A DNA stretch of 45,281 nt from Desulfobacterales bacterium. Lineage in GTDB: Bacteria; Desulfobacterota; Desulfobacteria; Desulfobacterales; RPRI01. Of the stretch, positions 35,452 to 44,149 are shown piece after piece (positions within the stretch are counted from its first letter, which is position 1; each line of letters opens with the position of its first letter). Where the stretch lies: contig JAUYEO010000169.1 in assembly GCA_030689795.1 (NCBI GenBank), positions 1 to 45,281 of the forward strand, read 5' to 3'. The position numbers and the translations under genes are program-made. Under the pieces are notes generated by a model that saw nothing but the letters and a program-made list of their open reading frames with translations, was not told the origin of the DNA and did not search any database.

Positions 35452-35817
35452 TCATTCAACTTGCTGGATGATCTCGCCTTGCTTGTCTCCGTGGAATATG
35501 CCGGTTGCATTCGAACCTTCTGTTTCTATGCGCCAGATACCGCCCATCGACTGGGCTGCAGGACCATAAAATGATCCGGATGCATTAAAAGCGCCGTCAT
35601 CACCGTCTAAAGCACCATCGCCGCTGACTCCAAAATGAGATGTTCCCCCCTCAAAAGATCCGAAAGCGCCTGTTATGGAAGCGCTGTGCGGCTGCTCTAT
35701 ATCTCCACTCACAACGTCCAGGTTAAACTCCGTTACCCAATGACTCATAAAATTTACCTTAGCGTCAAATCCGCCGGTCATGTTGACTCCGCCCGTATCC
35801 GTCCAATATGTTCCATG
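35452..35817 (-). pseudogene. C-terminal fragment of a surface/FecR-associated repeat protein
   Basis: The minus-strand frame is open from just after a TGA near 35835 and reads GTYWTDTGGVNMTGGFDAKV before the first ATG at 35781, and then MSHWVTEFNLDVVSGDIEQP and GSFYGPAAQSMGGIWRIETE to a stop at 35452. Gly/Ser/Asp-rich beta repeats of this sort form the C-terminal barrel-like domain of large exported proteins, including FecR-containing ones. The similarity starts mid-domain without a start codon or ribosome binding site, so I read it as the remnant of a much larger gene. A short functional gene starting at ATG 35781 cannot be ruled out. Confidence 0.5.
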
Positions 35818-35921
35818 ATTATTATTTATTCACAAATACCGGTGATTGTCAATATGGCATTTCACATTAAATCTTCATATTATTGCTTGATTTAACTCAA
35901 AATGATGTTATAAGAACTTCC

Positions 35922-36383
35922 ATGATTCGAAAGGCAAGAATACACGATATAAAGGCAATTTACACCCTTCTGCAAATATACAGCAGCAAAGGAGAGCTGT
36001 TGCCCCGCCCTTTCAGTAAGCTATATGATCATCTCCGGGATTTCATTGTTTACACTGATGACACAACCGGTGAAGTCATAGGATGCTGCGCCCTGCAGTT
36101 CTGCTGGGAATATCTTGCAGAAATCCGATCTCTTGCGGTACATCCCGATCATGTCAGAAAAAAGATAGGCACATTGCTTGCCGAAACTGTTCTCGCCGAA
36201 GCAAAAACTTATGAAATGAGAAAAGTTTTTTCCCTTACTTATAAACCCGGGTTTTTTGAAAAACTGGGATTTGTTCATGTTGATAAAACCGAACTTCCGC
36301 TCATTAAAATCTGGTCCGATTGCATTCTTTGCGTTAAATTCCCCGATTGCGACGAGATAGCGCTGATCAAAGAAATTATATAA
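35922..36383 (+). CDS. GNAT-family N-acetyltransferase (ArgA-like)
   Basis: A 153-residue acetyltransferase of the GNAT fold using acetyl-CoA. The core is IGCCALQFCWEYLAEIRSLAVHPDHVRKKIGTLL (given in parts: EIRSLAVHPDH, then RKKIGTLLAE), where the acetyl-CoA pyrophosphate loop would be R/Q-x-x-G-x-G/A; here it reads RKKIGT. FSLTYKPGFFEKLGFVHVDK is typical of the N-acetylglutamate synthase-like subgroup. The substrate may be glutamate, but arginine genes are not nearby. ATG 35922 is preferred on the basis of the family N-terminus MIRKARIHDI; its ribosome binding site is poor. Confidence 0.85.
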   Translation: MIRKARIHDIKAIYTLLQIYSSKGELLPRPFSKLYDHLRDFIVYTDDTTGEVIGCCALQFCWEYLAEIRSLAVHPDHVRKKIGTLLAETVLAEAKTYEMRKVFSLTYKPGFFEKLGFVHVDKTELPLIKIWSDCILCVKFPDCDEIALIKEII

Positions 36384-36540
36384 AGAAAGAAGTCGAAATT
36401 CAGAAGCCGGAAGTCAGGAGACAGAAGTCGGAAGACAGGAGTCAGAATCCAGAAATCAGGAGCCAGAAGAGGAATAGTATCGGCATTCTTCCAGAGAACC
36501 TTTTCATTCTGGATTCTGTCTCCTTTATAAACACAAAGTC
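36384..36540. repeat. degenerate GAAGTCAGGAGACA-type tandem repeat with facing end
   Basis: From about 36393 to 36472 the words CAGAAGCCGGAAGTCAGGAG, ACAGAAGTCGGAAGACAGGAG and TCAGAATCCAGAAATCAGG follow each other as loose tandem copies. At 36508-36524 the inverse appears (TTCTGGATTCTGTCTCC). The whole could fold as a long hairpin between two convergent genes and serve as a shared terminator region. It is otherwise non-coding. Confidence 0.6.
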
Positions 36541-36542
36541 AT

Positions 36543-37604
36543 CTATGTATAAATAATATTGTGCGGAAGAGGAGGATATTTCCAGACTCCAGGCTTTGGC
36601 AGAATATACTGGCCATCAACAGTCTGCCAGTAAAGATCGGATTTTAATTCTCTCAGTTTTCCGTCATCAGGCGGCCTTGCGTGACTTGTCGGATAGTACG
36701 ACACCTGAAATATGCAGATATTATCCTTTCTGTCCCTCGCTACAACATAATTCTTTTTGAAACTGTTGACGGAAATATTATTTGAAGCCGCCATCTCCGC
36801 CAACTCATCCTCGGTAAGCTTTATCAATATAGCTTTTGAAACACCTCTTTCCGAAATCCTTATCAAAGCTCTCGATCCGCTGCTTCCGGCATAAACGGTT
36901 GTAATGCATGGAATCCTTCTCAGATACTGGGCGGCCACAATCGCGGCGGTTCTTCTGCCGCCGGCCATAACAGGAAGTCCATAATATTCGAAATATTTCT
37001 TCTGTATATCTTCAGCATACTTATCCCCTTTTTCATAAATGTCCTTTGAAATATAACGCAAACTGCGCGCAAGATCTTCGGCGGCATCAGCAACAGGCCA
37101 GTCGACACGAACATGAAAATGGGTCAGGGCGTACCTGTCCGCCAATCTGCCTGAAGGATCTCTTTGAATAAGAAGGGAATAATCAACAGGCAGCAGTATG
37201 CGCATAAAATCAACAAATCTTGCCGAATCAAGGAATTTCTGAGTCCTGTCGAATGTATTTGAAAGGGGAAGCATTTTTGAACTTATCATATTGGCTTTGT
37301 TTGTTTTATTTACATCAAAGAACCTGATATATTTTTTGTGATCCGCAGAAATGGTATCTTCAACGAAAATAACAAGAAAGGTGTTCTGAGATTCATATTC
37401 TATGTCGGATACGCGGGCGCGGGGTTTAAGTTCCCGTTTTTCAACAAAAGGATAGTTTTTATTCTTGCTTAAAAAATTGTTGAAAGAATCGACGAGGGCA
37501 TATTGAAGCATGAACTGGTCAAGCTCGTCCCTCAGGAGCTCATAATATGACCGCCTCAGTTTATTTGCCTGACTCAGAGATTCTCTGACACTCCAGAACG
37601 CCAA
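36543..37604 (-). CDS. hypothetical protein, 353 residues
   Basis: I do not recognise a family. The protein is soluble (no signal peptide or membrane segment). The N-terminal part is helical (RRSYYELLRDELDQFMLQY), the middle has a strand-rich region with FLVIFVEDTISADH, THFHVRVDWPVADAAEDL and MAGGRRTAAIVAAQYLRRIP, and the C-terminus is proline-rich (YILPKPGVWKYPPLPHN). GGGAGGGGAAAT precedes the ATG, a strong ribosome binding site. It is downstream of pgk on the same strand after 217 bp that hold a repeat element. The composition is like that of its neighbours, so a native gene is likely. Confidence 0.75.
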   Translation of the reverse strand: MAFWSVRESLSQANKLRRSYYELLRDELDQFMLQYALVDSFNNFLSKNKNYPFVEKRELKPRARVSDIEYESQNTFLVIFVEDTISADHKKYIRFFDVNKTNKANMISSKMLPLSNTFDRTQKFLDSARFVDFMRILLPVDYSLLIQRDPSGRLADRYALTHFHVRVDWPVADAAEDLARSLRYISKDIYEKGDKYAEDIQKKYFEYYGLPVMAGGRRTAAIVAAQYLRRIPCITTVYAGSSGSRALIRISERGVSKAILIKLTEDELAEMAASNNISVNSFKKNYVVARDRKDNICIFQVSYYPTSHARPPDDGKLRELKSDLYWQTVDGQYILPKPGVWKYPPLPHNIIYT

Positions 37605-37640
37605 TTTCCCCTCCCTTAAACTTTGATTAAATCTGGTTTT

Positions 37641-37809
37641 AATTAGGACCCAGATTTTCGCCGATATCCGCAGATGAATATTTTCTCAAATTATCAAATG
37701 CCTTACGTTTGACTTCTGGCTTATTGCCAATTACTTAGTTCTTTATATTTAAAATCTTGATGATCTGCGTTCATCTGCGTCCAAAAAGGAAATTCCTATA
37801 CTATATATT
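37641..37809 (-). repeat. stop-proximal repeat family 2, copy 2
   Basis: On the minus strand, 12 bp after the pgk stop, the block begins ATATAGTATAGGAATTTCC, then GGACGCAGATGAACGCAGAT and ends ATTCATCTGCGGATATCGGCG plus AAAATCTGGGTCCTAATT. It matches the copy after sat (24745-24862) in order and orientation relative to the gene, with about 50 bp of extra sequence in the middle. Confidence 0.75.
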
Positions 37810-37821
37810 TATTATCCCTGT

Positions 37822-39009
37822 TTATTCCCCGGCTTTCATCAGGGCGGCAACAGCCGGCAGAGTCTTCCCTTCAAGCAGCTCAAGAAAAGCTCCACCCCCT
37901 GTTGAGATAAAGGTTATCCTGTCCGCTTCTCCAGCCTTGTGCACCGCCGTATCCGTATCCCCTCCGCCCACAATAGTCAGGGCATGGGAATTAGCCAGGC
38001 TGTTTACCATCGCCATTGTTCCCCTGCTGAAGGCATCCATTTCAAATGCGCCAAGAGGGCCGTTCCACACTATTGTCTTTGCATCATAAAGCGCTTCTGA
38101 AAAGAGCAGCGATGTAGCAGGGCCTATATCGAGAAACATCCATCCTTTTGGAATTTCATCAACCGGCACAATCTTTGTCACGGCATCGGGAGAAAAGGTG
38201 TCGGCGGCAACTGCGTCCACCGGGAGATAGAGCCTTATTCCCTTTTCGGACGCCTTCCGGATGATCGTTGCTGCAACTTCCACCAGCTCTTCTTCAATTT
38301 TGGAACTCCCGACATCTATGCCTTTGCTTTTCAAAAACGTATTGGCCATAGCCCCGCCGATAATGATTTTGTCAACACGCTGAATCATGTTTTCAAGCGC
38401 AGCAAGTTTGGTTGAAACCTTCGCACCTCCTATAACAGCCACAAGCGGCCTCTGCGGATCTGCCATAGCCCTTTTGAAGTATTCCAGCTCTTTCTGAAGC
38501 AGAAATCCGGCAACCGATACGGGAGCATGTTCCGTGATCGAGGCAACCGAAGCATTTGCCCTGTGGGAAACTGCAAAGGCGTCGTTGACATAAACATCAC
38601 AAAACCGCGCCAGTTCTTTTCCGAAGGCATCGTCGTTTTTCTCTTCCTCCGGATGAAATCTCAGGTTTTCAAGAAGCAGGACATCTCCATCAGACATCGA
38701 AGATACAAGAGCCATTACTTCCGGCCCGATACAGTCGGGCGCCATCCTTACCTCTCTCCCGAGATAAGAGCCGAGACATTTTAAGACAGGAGCAAGACTG
38801 TATTTCGGCTCGACCTTGCCTTTCGGCCTGCCAAGGTGAGATGCAATTATAAGTTTTGCTTTATTGTCGATGGCGTATTTTAAGGTCGGAACTACAAAAC
38901 GTATCCTTGTATCGTCGGTGATATTATGCTTTTCATCCAGAGGAACATTAAAATCCACCCTTATAAATACACGTTTGCCTGAAAGGTTAACATCTTTTAT
39001 AGTTTTCAA
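37822..39009 (-). CDS. pgk: phosphoglycerate kinase
   Basis: Pgk interconverts 1,3-bisphosphoglycerate and 3-phosphoglycerate with ADP/ATP. Conserved blocks are RVFIRVDFNVPLD near residues 12-24, IASHLGRPKG near 56-65, the VNDAFAVSHRANAS block near 164, IGGAKVSTKL, VWNGPLGAFEMDAFSRGT near 330-347 and the C-terminal TIVGGGDTDTAV with STGGGAFLELLEG. I take TTG 39009 as start: GGAGG lies 5 nt upstream and the product begins MKTIKDVNLSGKR as usual; the longer frame from 39045 adds twelve atypical residues. Length is 395, normal. It closes the run gyrA, gpsA, radC, Cys-rich protein, pgk. Confidence 0.95.
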   Translation of the reverse strand: MKTIKDVNLSGKRVFIRVDFNVPLDEKHNITDDTRIRFVVPTLKYAIDNKAKLIIASHLGRPKGKVEPKYSLAPVLKCLGSYLGREVRMAPDCIGPEVMALVSSMSDGDVLLLENLRFHPEEEKNDDAFGKELARFCDVYVNDAFAVSHRANASVASITEHAPVSVAGFLLQKELEYFKRAMADPQRPLVAVIGGAKVSTKLAALENMIQRVDKIIIGGAMANTFLKSKGIDVGSSKIEEELVEVAATIIRKASEKGIRLYLPVDAVAADTFSPDAVTKIVPVDEIPKGWMFLDIGPATSLLFSEALYDAKTIVWNGPLGAFEMDAFSRGTMAMVNSLANSHALTIVGGGDTDTAVHKAGEADRITFISTGGGAFLELLEGKTLPAVAALMKAGE

Positions 39010-39031
39010 GATTTCCTCCTTCCCGATGCCG

Positions 39032-39301
39032 TTAATTTTTCTCATGCATCTTTCTGTGAAAGTCCTTCTTATCAGACCACCGCTTGAAAAATCCGATCAT
39101 ACCTGAATTATAAGCCCTGTCGACCATTTCCTCTTTTACTTTCAGACCTTCTTTCCCCTTCATCGCCTCACGCAGGCAGTCGGTCTTGTAATGACAGGGG
39201 AAACAGGATTCCGGGGTGCTTCGCAAGCCATCTTCTCCTTCCGGAAAAACAACCTCGAGTTTAGCGAAACAATAGGGATGCTTTTTCCTGTTCTCCGTCA
39301 T
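39032..39301 (-). CDS. small Cys-rich hypothetical protein
   Basis: An 89-residue basic protein of unknown function. Four Cys lie in HPYCFAKLEVVFP and STPESCFPCHYKTDCLREAM, a C-x(n)-C-x2-C-x5-C layout suited to zinc or an Fe-S cluster. The C-terminal half is helical and Lys-rich (GFFKRWSDKKDFHRKMHEKN). GGGAGATGAA before ATG 39301 fixes the start. It is wedged between radC (stop 1 bp upstream of the ATG) and pgk (22 bp downstream), so it is co-transcribed with housekeeping genes. Confidence 0.8.
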   Translation of the reverse strand: MTENRKKHPYCFAKLEVVFPEGEDGLRSTPESCFPCHYKTDCLREAMKGKEGLKVKEEMVDRAYNSGMIGFFKRWSDKKDFHRKMHEKN

Positions 39302-39302
39302 T

Positions 39303-40043
39303 TCATCTCCCGGCCCCGAGTTCCCTGACCTGCATGTCAAATTCGCGGTTGATTTTTTCTATATATCCGTTATCTGCAAAACTGTAATATTTATTATCCC
39401 CTATTACAAGGTGTTCATGAACAGTTACGCCCATAACCTTGCAGGCAAAAATGAGCTGCCGTGTAACGGAAATATCTTCTGAAGATGGCGCCGGATCGCC
39501 TGACGGATGATTATGAGCAAATATCAGGGCAGCAGCGTGATAATCAAGAGCGGCCCGTGCGACTTCCCTCGGATATACCGAACTTGAAGTAAGCGAGCCC
39601 TGAAAGAGTGTTTCAGTCCTGATAACTTTATTTTTGGCATCAAGAAATATAACCTTGAAGCATTCTATGTTTTTATCCCTCAGATCATGATTGAGGTATT
39701 CAAACAATTCTTTTGAGTTGTTTAACGGATTTTTATTGATCAATCTTTTTTCGAGATAACGGTGCGCGGCGGCCTGCACAAGCTTTATCCCAAAGAGGTT
39801 TTTCGGGCCTATGCCTTCTATCTCGCACAATTCATTGGGTGAAGCCTCAAGAACTCCCTGAAGAGTTTTAAATCTTTGCAATGCCGCCTTTGCGGCATCC
39901 TTGCAATCCTTGCGGGGAGTTGCAAGGGTCAGGAGAAGTTCTATTACTTCATAATCGTGGAAACCGGAGAGGCCTGATGATATAAATTTATCACGAAGCC
40001 TCTCTCTGTGGCCTTCGCCCTTATTTTTTTTGTCACTGCTCAT
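39303..40043 (-). CDS. radC: RadC-like JAB-domain protein
   Basis: The 246-residue protein has an N-terminal helix-hairpin-helix region (ELCEIEGIGPKNLFGIKLVQAAA near 67-89) and a C-terminal JAB/MPN metalloprotease-like domain with AHNHPSGDPAPSSED near 174-188, including the H-x-H-x(7)-D zinc ligands. Despite its name, a repair function is not established for the family. It overlaps the 3' end of gpsA by 11 bp, so translation is coupled. Confidence 0.93.
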   Translation of the reverse strand: MSSDKKNKGEGHRERLRDKFISSGLSGFHDYEVIELLLTLATPRKDCKDAAKAALQRFKTLQGVLEASPNELCEIEGIGPKNLFGIKLVQAAAHRYLEKRLINKNPLNNSKELFEYLNHDLRDKNIECFKVIFLDAKNKVIRTETLFQGSLTSSSVYPREVARAALDYHAAALIFAHNHPSGDPAPSSEDISVTRQLIFACKVMGVTVHEHLVIGDNKYYSFADNGYIEKINREFDMQVRELGAGR

Positions 40044-41067
40044 CCATTTCCTGCTTAAGATCCCTTGTCATAAGCCTGAGGACGGCCTCTTTCGGAGAAA
40101 CATCTTCATAGAGTATACGGTATATTTCATGGGAAATCGGCATCTCGACGCCAAGCTTTAAAGAAAGATTGTAGACCGACTTTGCGGTCTTTACACCTTC
40201 TGCAACCATGCGCATTTCGGAAAGGATATCTTTTAACTTCATTCCCTCCCCGATTTTTTTCCCGACAGTATGATTCCTGCTCAGGTCCCCGGTGCATGTC
40301 AGAATCAAATCACCGATACCGGCAAGACCTGTAAAAGTTCTCGGCTTAGCTCCAAGCGCCAGGCCCAGACGCCGTATTTCGGTCAGGCCTCTTGTAATAA
40401 GAGCAGCTCTCGTATTCAATCCGAGACCAAGGCCGTCTATAACACCAGCGGCAATGGCAATAACATTCTTAACCGATCCTCCCAGTTCCACGCCTGTAAC
40501 ATCATCATTAGTGTAAACTCTGAAAAACGGAGCGGCAAAAACACACTGAACAAATGCTGCTGCATCAGGATCCTTTGATGCCGCAGTCACGGCAGTAGGA
40601 ACTTTTCTTGCAACCTCCTTTGCAAAGCTCGGCCCTGAAAGCGCTGTAAAGTTTCCCTCCGGAATGCCGGGAATGCATTCTTTAAGAACGCCGGACATTG
40701 TCAGATATGTGCTGTTCTCTATCCCCTTTGTAGCTGATACTATTATTGTATCTCTCGCAATCAGGCCTGAAATTTTCATTGCGATTTCACGCATTACATG
40801 GGATGGAACAGCTATCAGCACAAGGTCTTTTCGTGTAACAACATCCTCAATATCATTTGAAGGAAAAAGATTTGAAGAGAGCGTTACACCGGGAAGGAAA
40901 ACCTTATTCTCTCTGAACTCGAGTATCTGTTCCTTCACATCCTTTTCAAAAACCCAGAAGTCTATTCTGAATCCTTTATCCGCAAGAAGATTCGCAAGAG
41001 CTGTGCCCCAGCTCCCTCCACCTACGACACCTATTCTTGTACTGCTTATATCAGCAATTTTATTCAT
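40033..41067 (-). CDS. gpsA: glycerol-3-phosphate dehydrogenase [NAD(P)+]
   Basis: GpsA reduces dihydroxyacetone phosphate to glycerol-3-phosphate, the backbone for phospholipids. The 344-residue protein has the Rossmann start VVGGGSWGTALANLLAD near 14-30, FLPGVTLS, ATKGIE, LSGPSFAKEVA, the catalytic region ELGGSVKNVIAIAAGVIDGLGLG with the active Lys and ARGL-like ALITRGLTEI. Functionally it feeds PgsA encoded elsewhere in the window. It starts 12 bp after gyrA on the same strand. Confidence 0.95.
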   Translation of the reverse strand: MNKIADISSTRIGVVGGGSWGTALANLLADKGFRIDFWVFEKDVKEQILEFRENKVFLPGVTLSSNLFPSNDIEDVVTRKDLVLIAVPSHVMREIAMKISGLIARDTIIVSATKGIENSTYLTMSGVLKECIPGIPEGNFTALSGPSFAKEVARKVPTAVTAASKDPDAAAFVQCVFAAPFFRVYTNDDVTGVELGGSVKNVIAIAAGVIDGLGLGLNTRAALITRGLTEIRRLGLALGAKPRTFTGLAGIGDLILTCTGDLSRNHTVGKKIGEGMKLKDILSEMRMVAEGVKTAKSVYNLSLKLGVEMPISHEIYRILYEDVSPKEAVLRLMTRDLKQEMDEQ

Positions 41068-41079
41068 TTAAAAATCTAT

Positions 41080-43506
41080 TTAATCCTTTTCAGCAAGCCT
41101 CGCAGCGCCGACAACTTTTTCAGTCGACTCCCTGTTAATCAACTTGACGCCCTGGGTATTCCGGCTGATAATAGAAATGCCGCTTATAGGAGTGCGAATA
41201 ATTTTTCCCGTATCGGTCATAAGCATCAGGTCATCCGCATCATCAACAATCAGTATTCTAACGACCCGGCCGTTTCGTTCGGTCGTCTTTATGCCTATGA
41301 CACCCTTTCCGCCTCTTTTCTGAACAGGATATTCATCTATCGATGTCCTTTTCCCGAAACCGTTTTCCGTAACTGCAACGAGTGTCTGGCCGTGAGTTAA
41401 GACTTCCATTCCCACAATACGGTCGCCATCGGCAAGGCGCATACCGCGCATTCCGCCTGCAATGCGGCCGGTTGTACGCACATCCGACTCGTGGAAACGG
41501 ATAGATTTTCCCGTCGCGGAACATACGAAAACATTAAGGGTTCCGTCCGTAATCCGCGCCGCGATAAGCTCATCCCCCTCATCAAGATGCAAAGCCCTGA
41601 TTCCTCCCAGCCTGGGGCGGCTGTAATCCATCAGATCCGTCCTTTTAACCAGCCCATGTTTGGTTGCCATTATTACATAAGAACCGGGCTCAAAAGCCTT
41701 AACAGGAAGAATGGTGGTCAGTTTTTCACCTTCATTAAAGTTGAGGAGATTTACTATAGCCTTTCCGCGGGTTGTCCGTCCGGATTCCGGAATATCATAT
41801 ACCTTGCACCAGTAGACTTTTCCCTGATTTGTAAAAAATATGAATGTATGGTGGGTTGAAGCGACGAAAAGGTGGGCAACGAAATCCTCCTCTTTGGTGC
41901 CCATCGCCGTTTTCCCTTTTCCTCCCCGGCCCTGGGCCTGATATACACTTGCAGGAGTTCTCTTGATATATCCATCCTTTGAAACGGTTACAACCATATC
42001 CTCTTCTACTATCATATCCTCAATGGAAATATCCTCTGTTTCTTCTATAATTTCGGTTCGGCGGGAATCACCGTACTCATTTTTTATCTGAGTAAGCTCA
42101 TCCTTTATGATATTCAATACGAACTGTTCGCTTGCAAGAATCTCCCCGAATCGGGCGATATCTTTCAGAATAGCATTGTATTCATCAATAATTTTTTCAC
42201 GCTCAAGGCCGGTAAGTCTTTGAAGGCGCATATCGAGCACAGCCTGGGCCTGAATCGGCGTCATGCTGAATTTCGATATAAGGCCGTTTTTGGCATCTCC
42301 CGGAGATTTGGAACTTTTGATCAATGAAATGACGGCATCGATATTATCTATTGCTATCTTGAGACCTTCGAGTATATGGGCCCGCGCTTCGGCTTTTTTC
42401 AGATCGAACCTTGTCCGCTTTACTATTATATCCTTCCGGTGAAGAACAAAATACTCAAGTATCTCCTTTAAAGTCAGAATCTCCGGCCTGTTGTTTACCA
42501 CGGCAAGAAAAATAATCCCGAAGGTGCTTTCCATGCGTGTATGCTTGTAAAGCTGGTTTATCACCACTTTCGCCACCTGGTCCTTTTTCAGGCTGATGGC
42601 AATCCGCATACCCTCCCTGTCGGATTCATCCCTTACATACTTTATTCCCTCTAAATGCTTATCGCGGATCATCTCCGCAATCTTCTCTATAAGCCCGGCC
42701 TTGTTGACCATATAAGGAAGCTCGGTAACCACTATGGTCTCATTTTGATTCTTTTTATCTATTTCAACCTTAACGCGGGCCCGTATCTTAACCTTGCCTC
42801 TCCCGGTGGAATAGGCTTCGGATATTCCGCTCCTTCCGTAAATGATGGCGGCCGTGGGAAAATCAGGGCCGGGAACTATTTTTATAAGTTCCTCACATGA
42901 AATACCGGGGTCATCGATAAGAGCTCTTATCGCATCTGCAATCTCGGTCAGGTTGTGCGGAGGAATATTTGTTGCCATGCCGACGGCGATTCCGGAAGAT
43001 CCGTTTATCAGAAGGCATGGAATTTTCGCAGGCAAAATTGAAGGTTCGGTCAGCGACTCGTCATAGTTCGGGACAAAATCAACAGTCTCCTTATCGATAT
43101 CCTCCATCATTTCATGAGCAAGGCGCATCATCCTCACTTCGGTATACCTCATCGCAGCAGGAGGATCTCCGTCTACCGAGCCGAAATTGCCCTGCCCGTC
43201 AATCAGCATATACCTTAATGAAAAATTCTGCGCCATGCGCACCATGGTATCGTAAACGGCGGTATCGCCATGCGGATGATACTTGCCGATGACATCACCC
43301 ACAATCCTTGCCGATTTTTTGTACGGTTTATTCCAGTCGTTCTTCAGCTCGCGCATAGCATAGAGAACACGGCGGTGAACAGGCTTAAGACCATCCCGGA
43401 CATCCGGCAAAGCCCTCCCGATAATAACGCTCATGGCGTAATCGAGATAGGACTTTTTCATTTCGGTCTCTATGTTAATCTCTGATAATTTTTCAGCTTC
43501 CATCAT
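41080..43506 (-). CDS. gyrA: DNA gyrase subunit A
   Basis: GyrA is the breakage-reunion subunit of gyrase. The 808-residue protein has the quinolone-resistance region with IGKYHPHGDTAVYDTMVRMAQ near residues 73-93 (an unusual point is Thr after the Gly-Asp, where Ser is common) and the catalytic Tyr in AAMRYTEVRM near 117-126. The C-terminal half is the beta-pinwheel wrapping domain. A gyrase box variant QGRGGKGK (usual QRRGGKG) occurs near residue 527 and a related QKRGGKGV farther on. AAGG precedes the first of two adjacent ATGs. Confidence 0.96.
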   Translation of the reverse strand: MMEAEKLSEINIETEMKKSYLDYAMSVIIGRALPDVRDGLKPVHRRVLYAMRELKNDWNKPYKKSARIVGDVIGKYHPHGDTAVYDTMVRMAQNFSLRYMLIDGQGNFGSVDGDPPAAMRYTEVRMMRLAHEMMEDIDKETVDFVPNYDESLTEPSILPAKIPCLLINGSSGIAVGMATNIPPHNLTEIADAIRALIDDPGISCEELIKIVPGPDFPTAAIIYGRSGISEAYSTGRGKVKIRARVKVEIDKKNQNETIVVTELPYMVNKAGLIEKIAEMIRDKHLEGIKYVRDESDREGMRIAISLKKDQVAKVVINQLYKHTRMESTFGIIFLAVVNNRPEILTLKEILEYFVLHRKDIIVKRTRFDLKKAEARAHILEGLKIAIDNIDAVISLIKSSKSPGDAKNGLISKFSMTPIQAQAVLDMRLQRLTGLEREKIIDEYNAILKDIARFGEILASEQFVLNIIKDELTQIKNEYGDSRRTEIIEETEDISIEDMIVEEDMVVTVSKDGYIKRTPASVYQAQGRGGKGKTAMGTKEEDFVAHLFVASTHHTFIFFTNQGKVYWCKVYDIPESGRTTRGKAIVNLLNFNEGEKLTTILPVKAFEPGSYVIMATKHGLVKRTDLMDYSRPRLGGIRALHLDEGDELIAARITDGTLNVFVCSATGKSIRFHESDVRTTGRIAGGMRGMRLADGDRIVGMEVLTHGQTLVAVTENGFGKRTSIDEYPVQKRGGKGVIGIKTTERNGRVVRILIVDDADDLMLMTDTGKIIRTPISGISIISRNTQGVKLINRESTEKVVGAARLAEKD

Positions 43507-43663
43507 GACAGAACCTTATTAATTCTATTGCTTTCATTCAAACGAAATTTCCTCCTGCTTAAAATAATTACGGCATATTAAATACAGAATTTAAACCGGC
43601 AGAAAGGGCGATAATAGATAAAGCCATTGAACCTTGACAGTTTTGATAAGAAAAGGATTATTG
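43507..43663. other. gyrA upstream region
   Basis: The 157 bp contain the gyrA leader and no gene. No promoter pair is convincing by eye. Confidence 0.35.
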
Positions 43664-43683
43664 GACTTTTTACGAAGCCGTCA
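43664..43683 (-). repeat. TGACGGCTTCGTAAAAAGTC stop-proximal repeat, copy after the 51-residue gene
   Basis: Eleven bases after the stop of the small membrane protein gene, in the sense orientation. The 20-mer is identical to the one after the thiolase gene (44146-44127) and differs at two positions from the one overlapping the stop at 30656-30637. Confidence 0.75.
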
Positions 43684-43693
43684 TTAATTTTCT

Positions 43694-43849
43694 TTATTTG
43701 CTGACAAACGCTCCGGCAACAAATAAAAGGAATACTTCATATACAAGCACAGGAATATAACTGCCGAAAAGAGCATAAACAATCCCGCCCCCGATTATGG
43801 CAGGCACGCCACAAAAAACCAGAACTCCCAATTTTCTGCTGATGTCCAT
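43694..43849 (-). CDS. small two-helix membrane protein, 51 residues
   Basis: A short gene with a perfect AGGAGG 8 nt before ATG 43849. The product starts MDISRKLGVLVFCGVPAIIG and continues GGIVYALFGSYIPVLVYEVF to end LLFVAGAFVSK. Two hydrophobic stretches (about 8-26 and 31-48) are separated by a small-residue turn, with positive residues before the first, so it is probably a hairpin in the inner membrane. No family is recognised. It lies between gyrA and a thiolase gene, bracketed by copies of one repeat family. Confidence 0.7.
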   Translation of the reverse strand: MDISRKLGVLVFCGVPAIIGGGIVYALFGSYIPVLVYEVFLLFVAGAFVSK

Positions 43850-44000
43850 CTTGCAAACCTCCTATAACTTATTGTATCCATATAATAAACTGTTTGATAA
43901 TAAGAACTGCTGACTATTTAAAACATACTTGGAACATTCGTCTATTTCTACCAGCAACAGTTTAATAAGTAAAGAAAAAACAGACCTGATGTACCCGAAA
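43850..44000. other. gene-free segment
   Basis: AT-rich stretch upstream of the small membrane protein gene; it must hold its promoter if it is not read through from the thiolase gene. Nothing else is recognised. Confidence 0.35.
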
Positions 44001-44146
44001 AAGTCAAATTTCAGACGGCAAAGTAAAAAGCTCAGTATGCAAGGCGCGCGAATCTTGAGGAATGAAGCGTACTTTTTGGTACGCTGCAATGACGAAAGAT
44101 GAAGCGTCCGCCGCGGCGGACAGAATGACTTTTTACGAAGCCGTCA
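44001..44146 (-). repeat. dispersed repeat element with TGACGGCTTCGTAAAAAGTC end, after the thiolase gene
   Basis: Begins 5 bp after the thiolase stop (44146-44127) and extends through TCCGCCGCGGCGGA-type palindromic sequence, a hairpin GCGTACTTTTTGGTACGC (44067-44084) and ends near an AAAAAGTC word at about 44000. Its end 20-mer recurs at 43664-43683 and, with two changes, at 30637-30656. Confidence 0.65.
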
Positions 44147-44149
44147 GAT

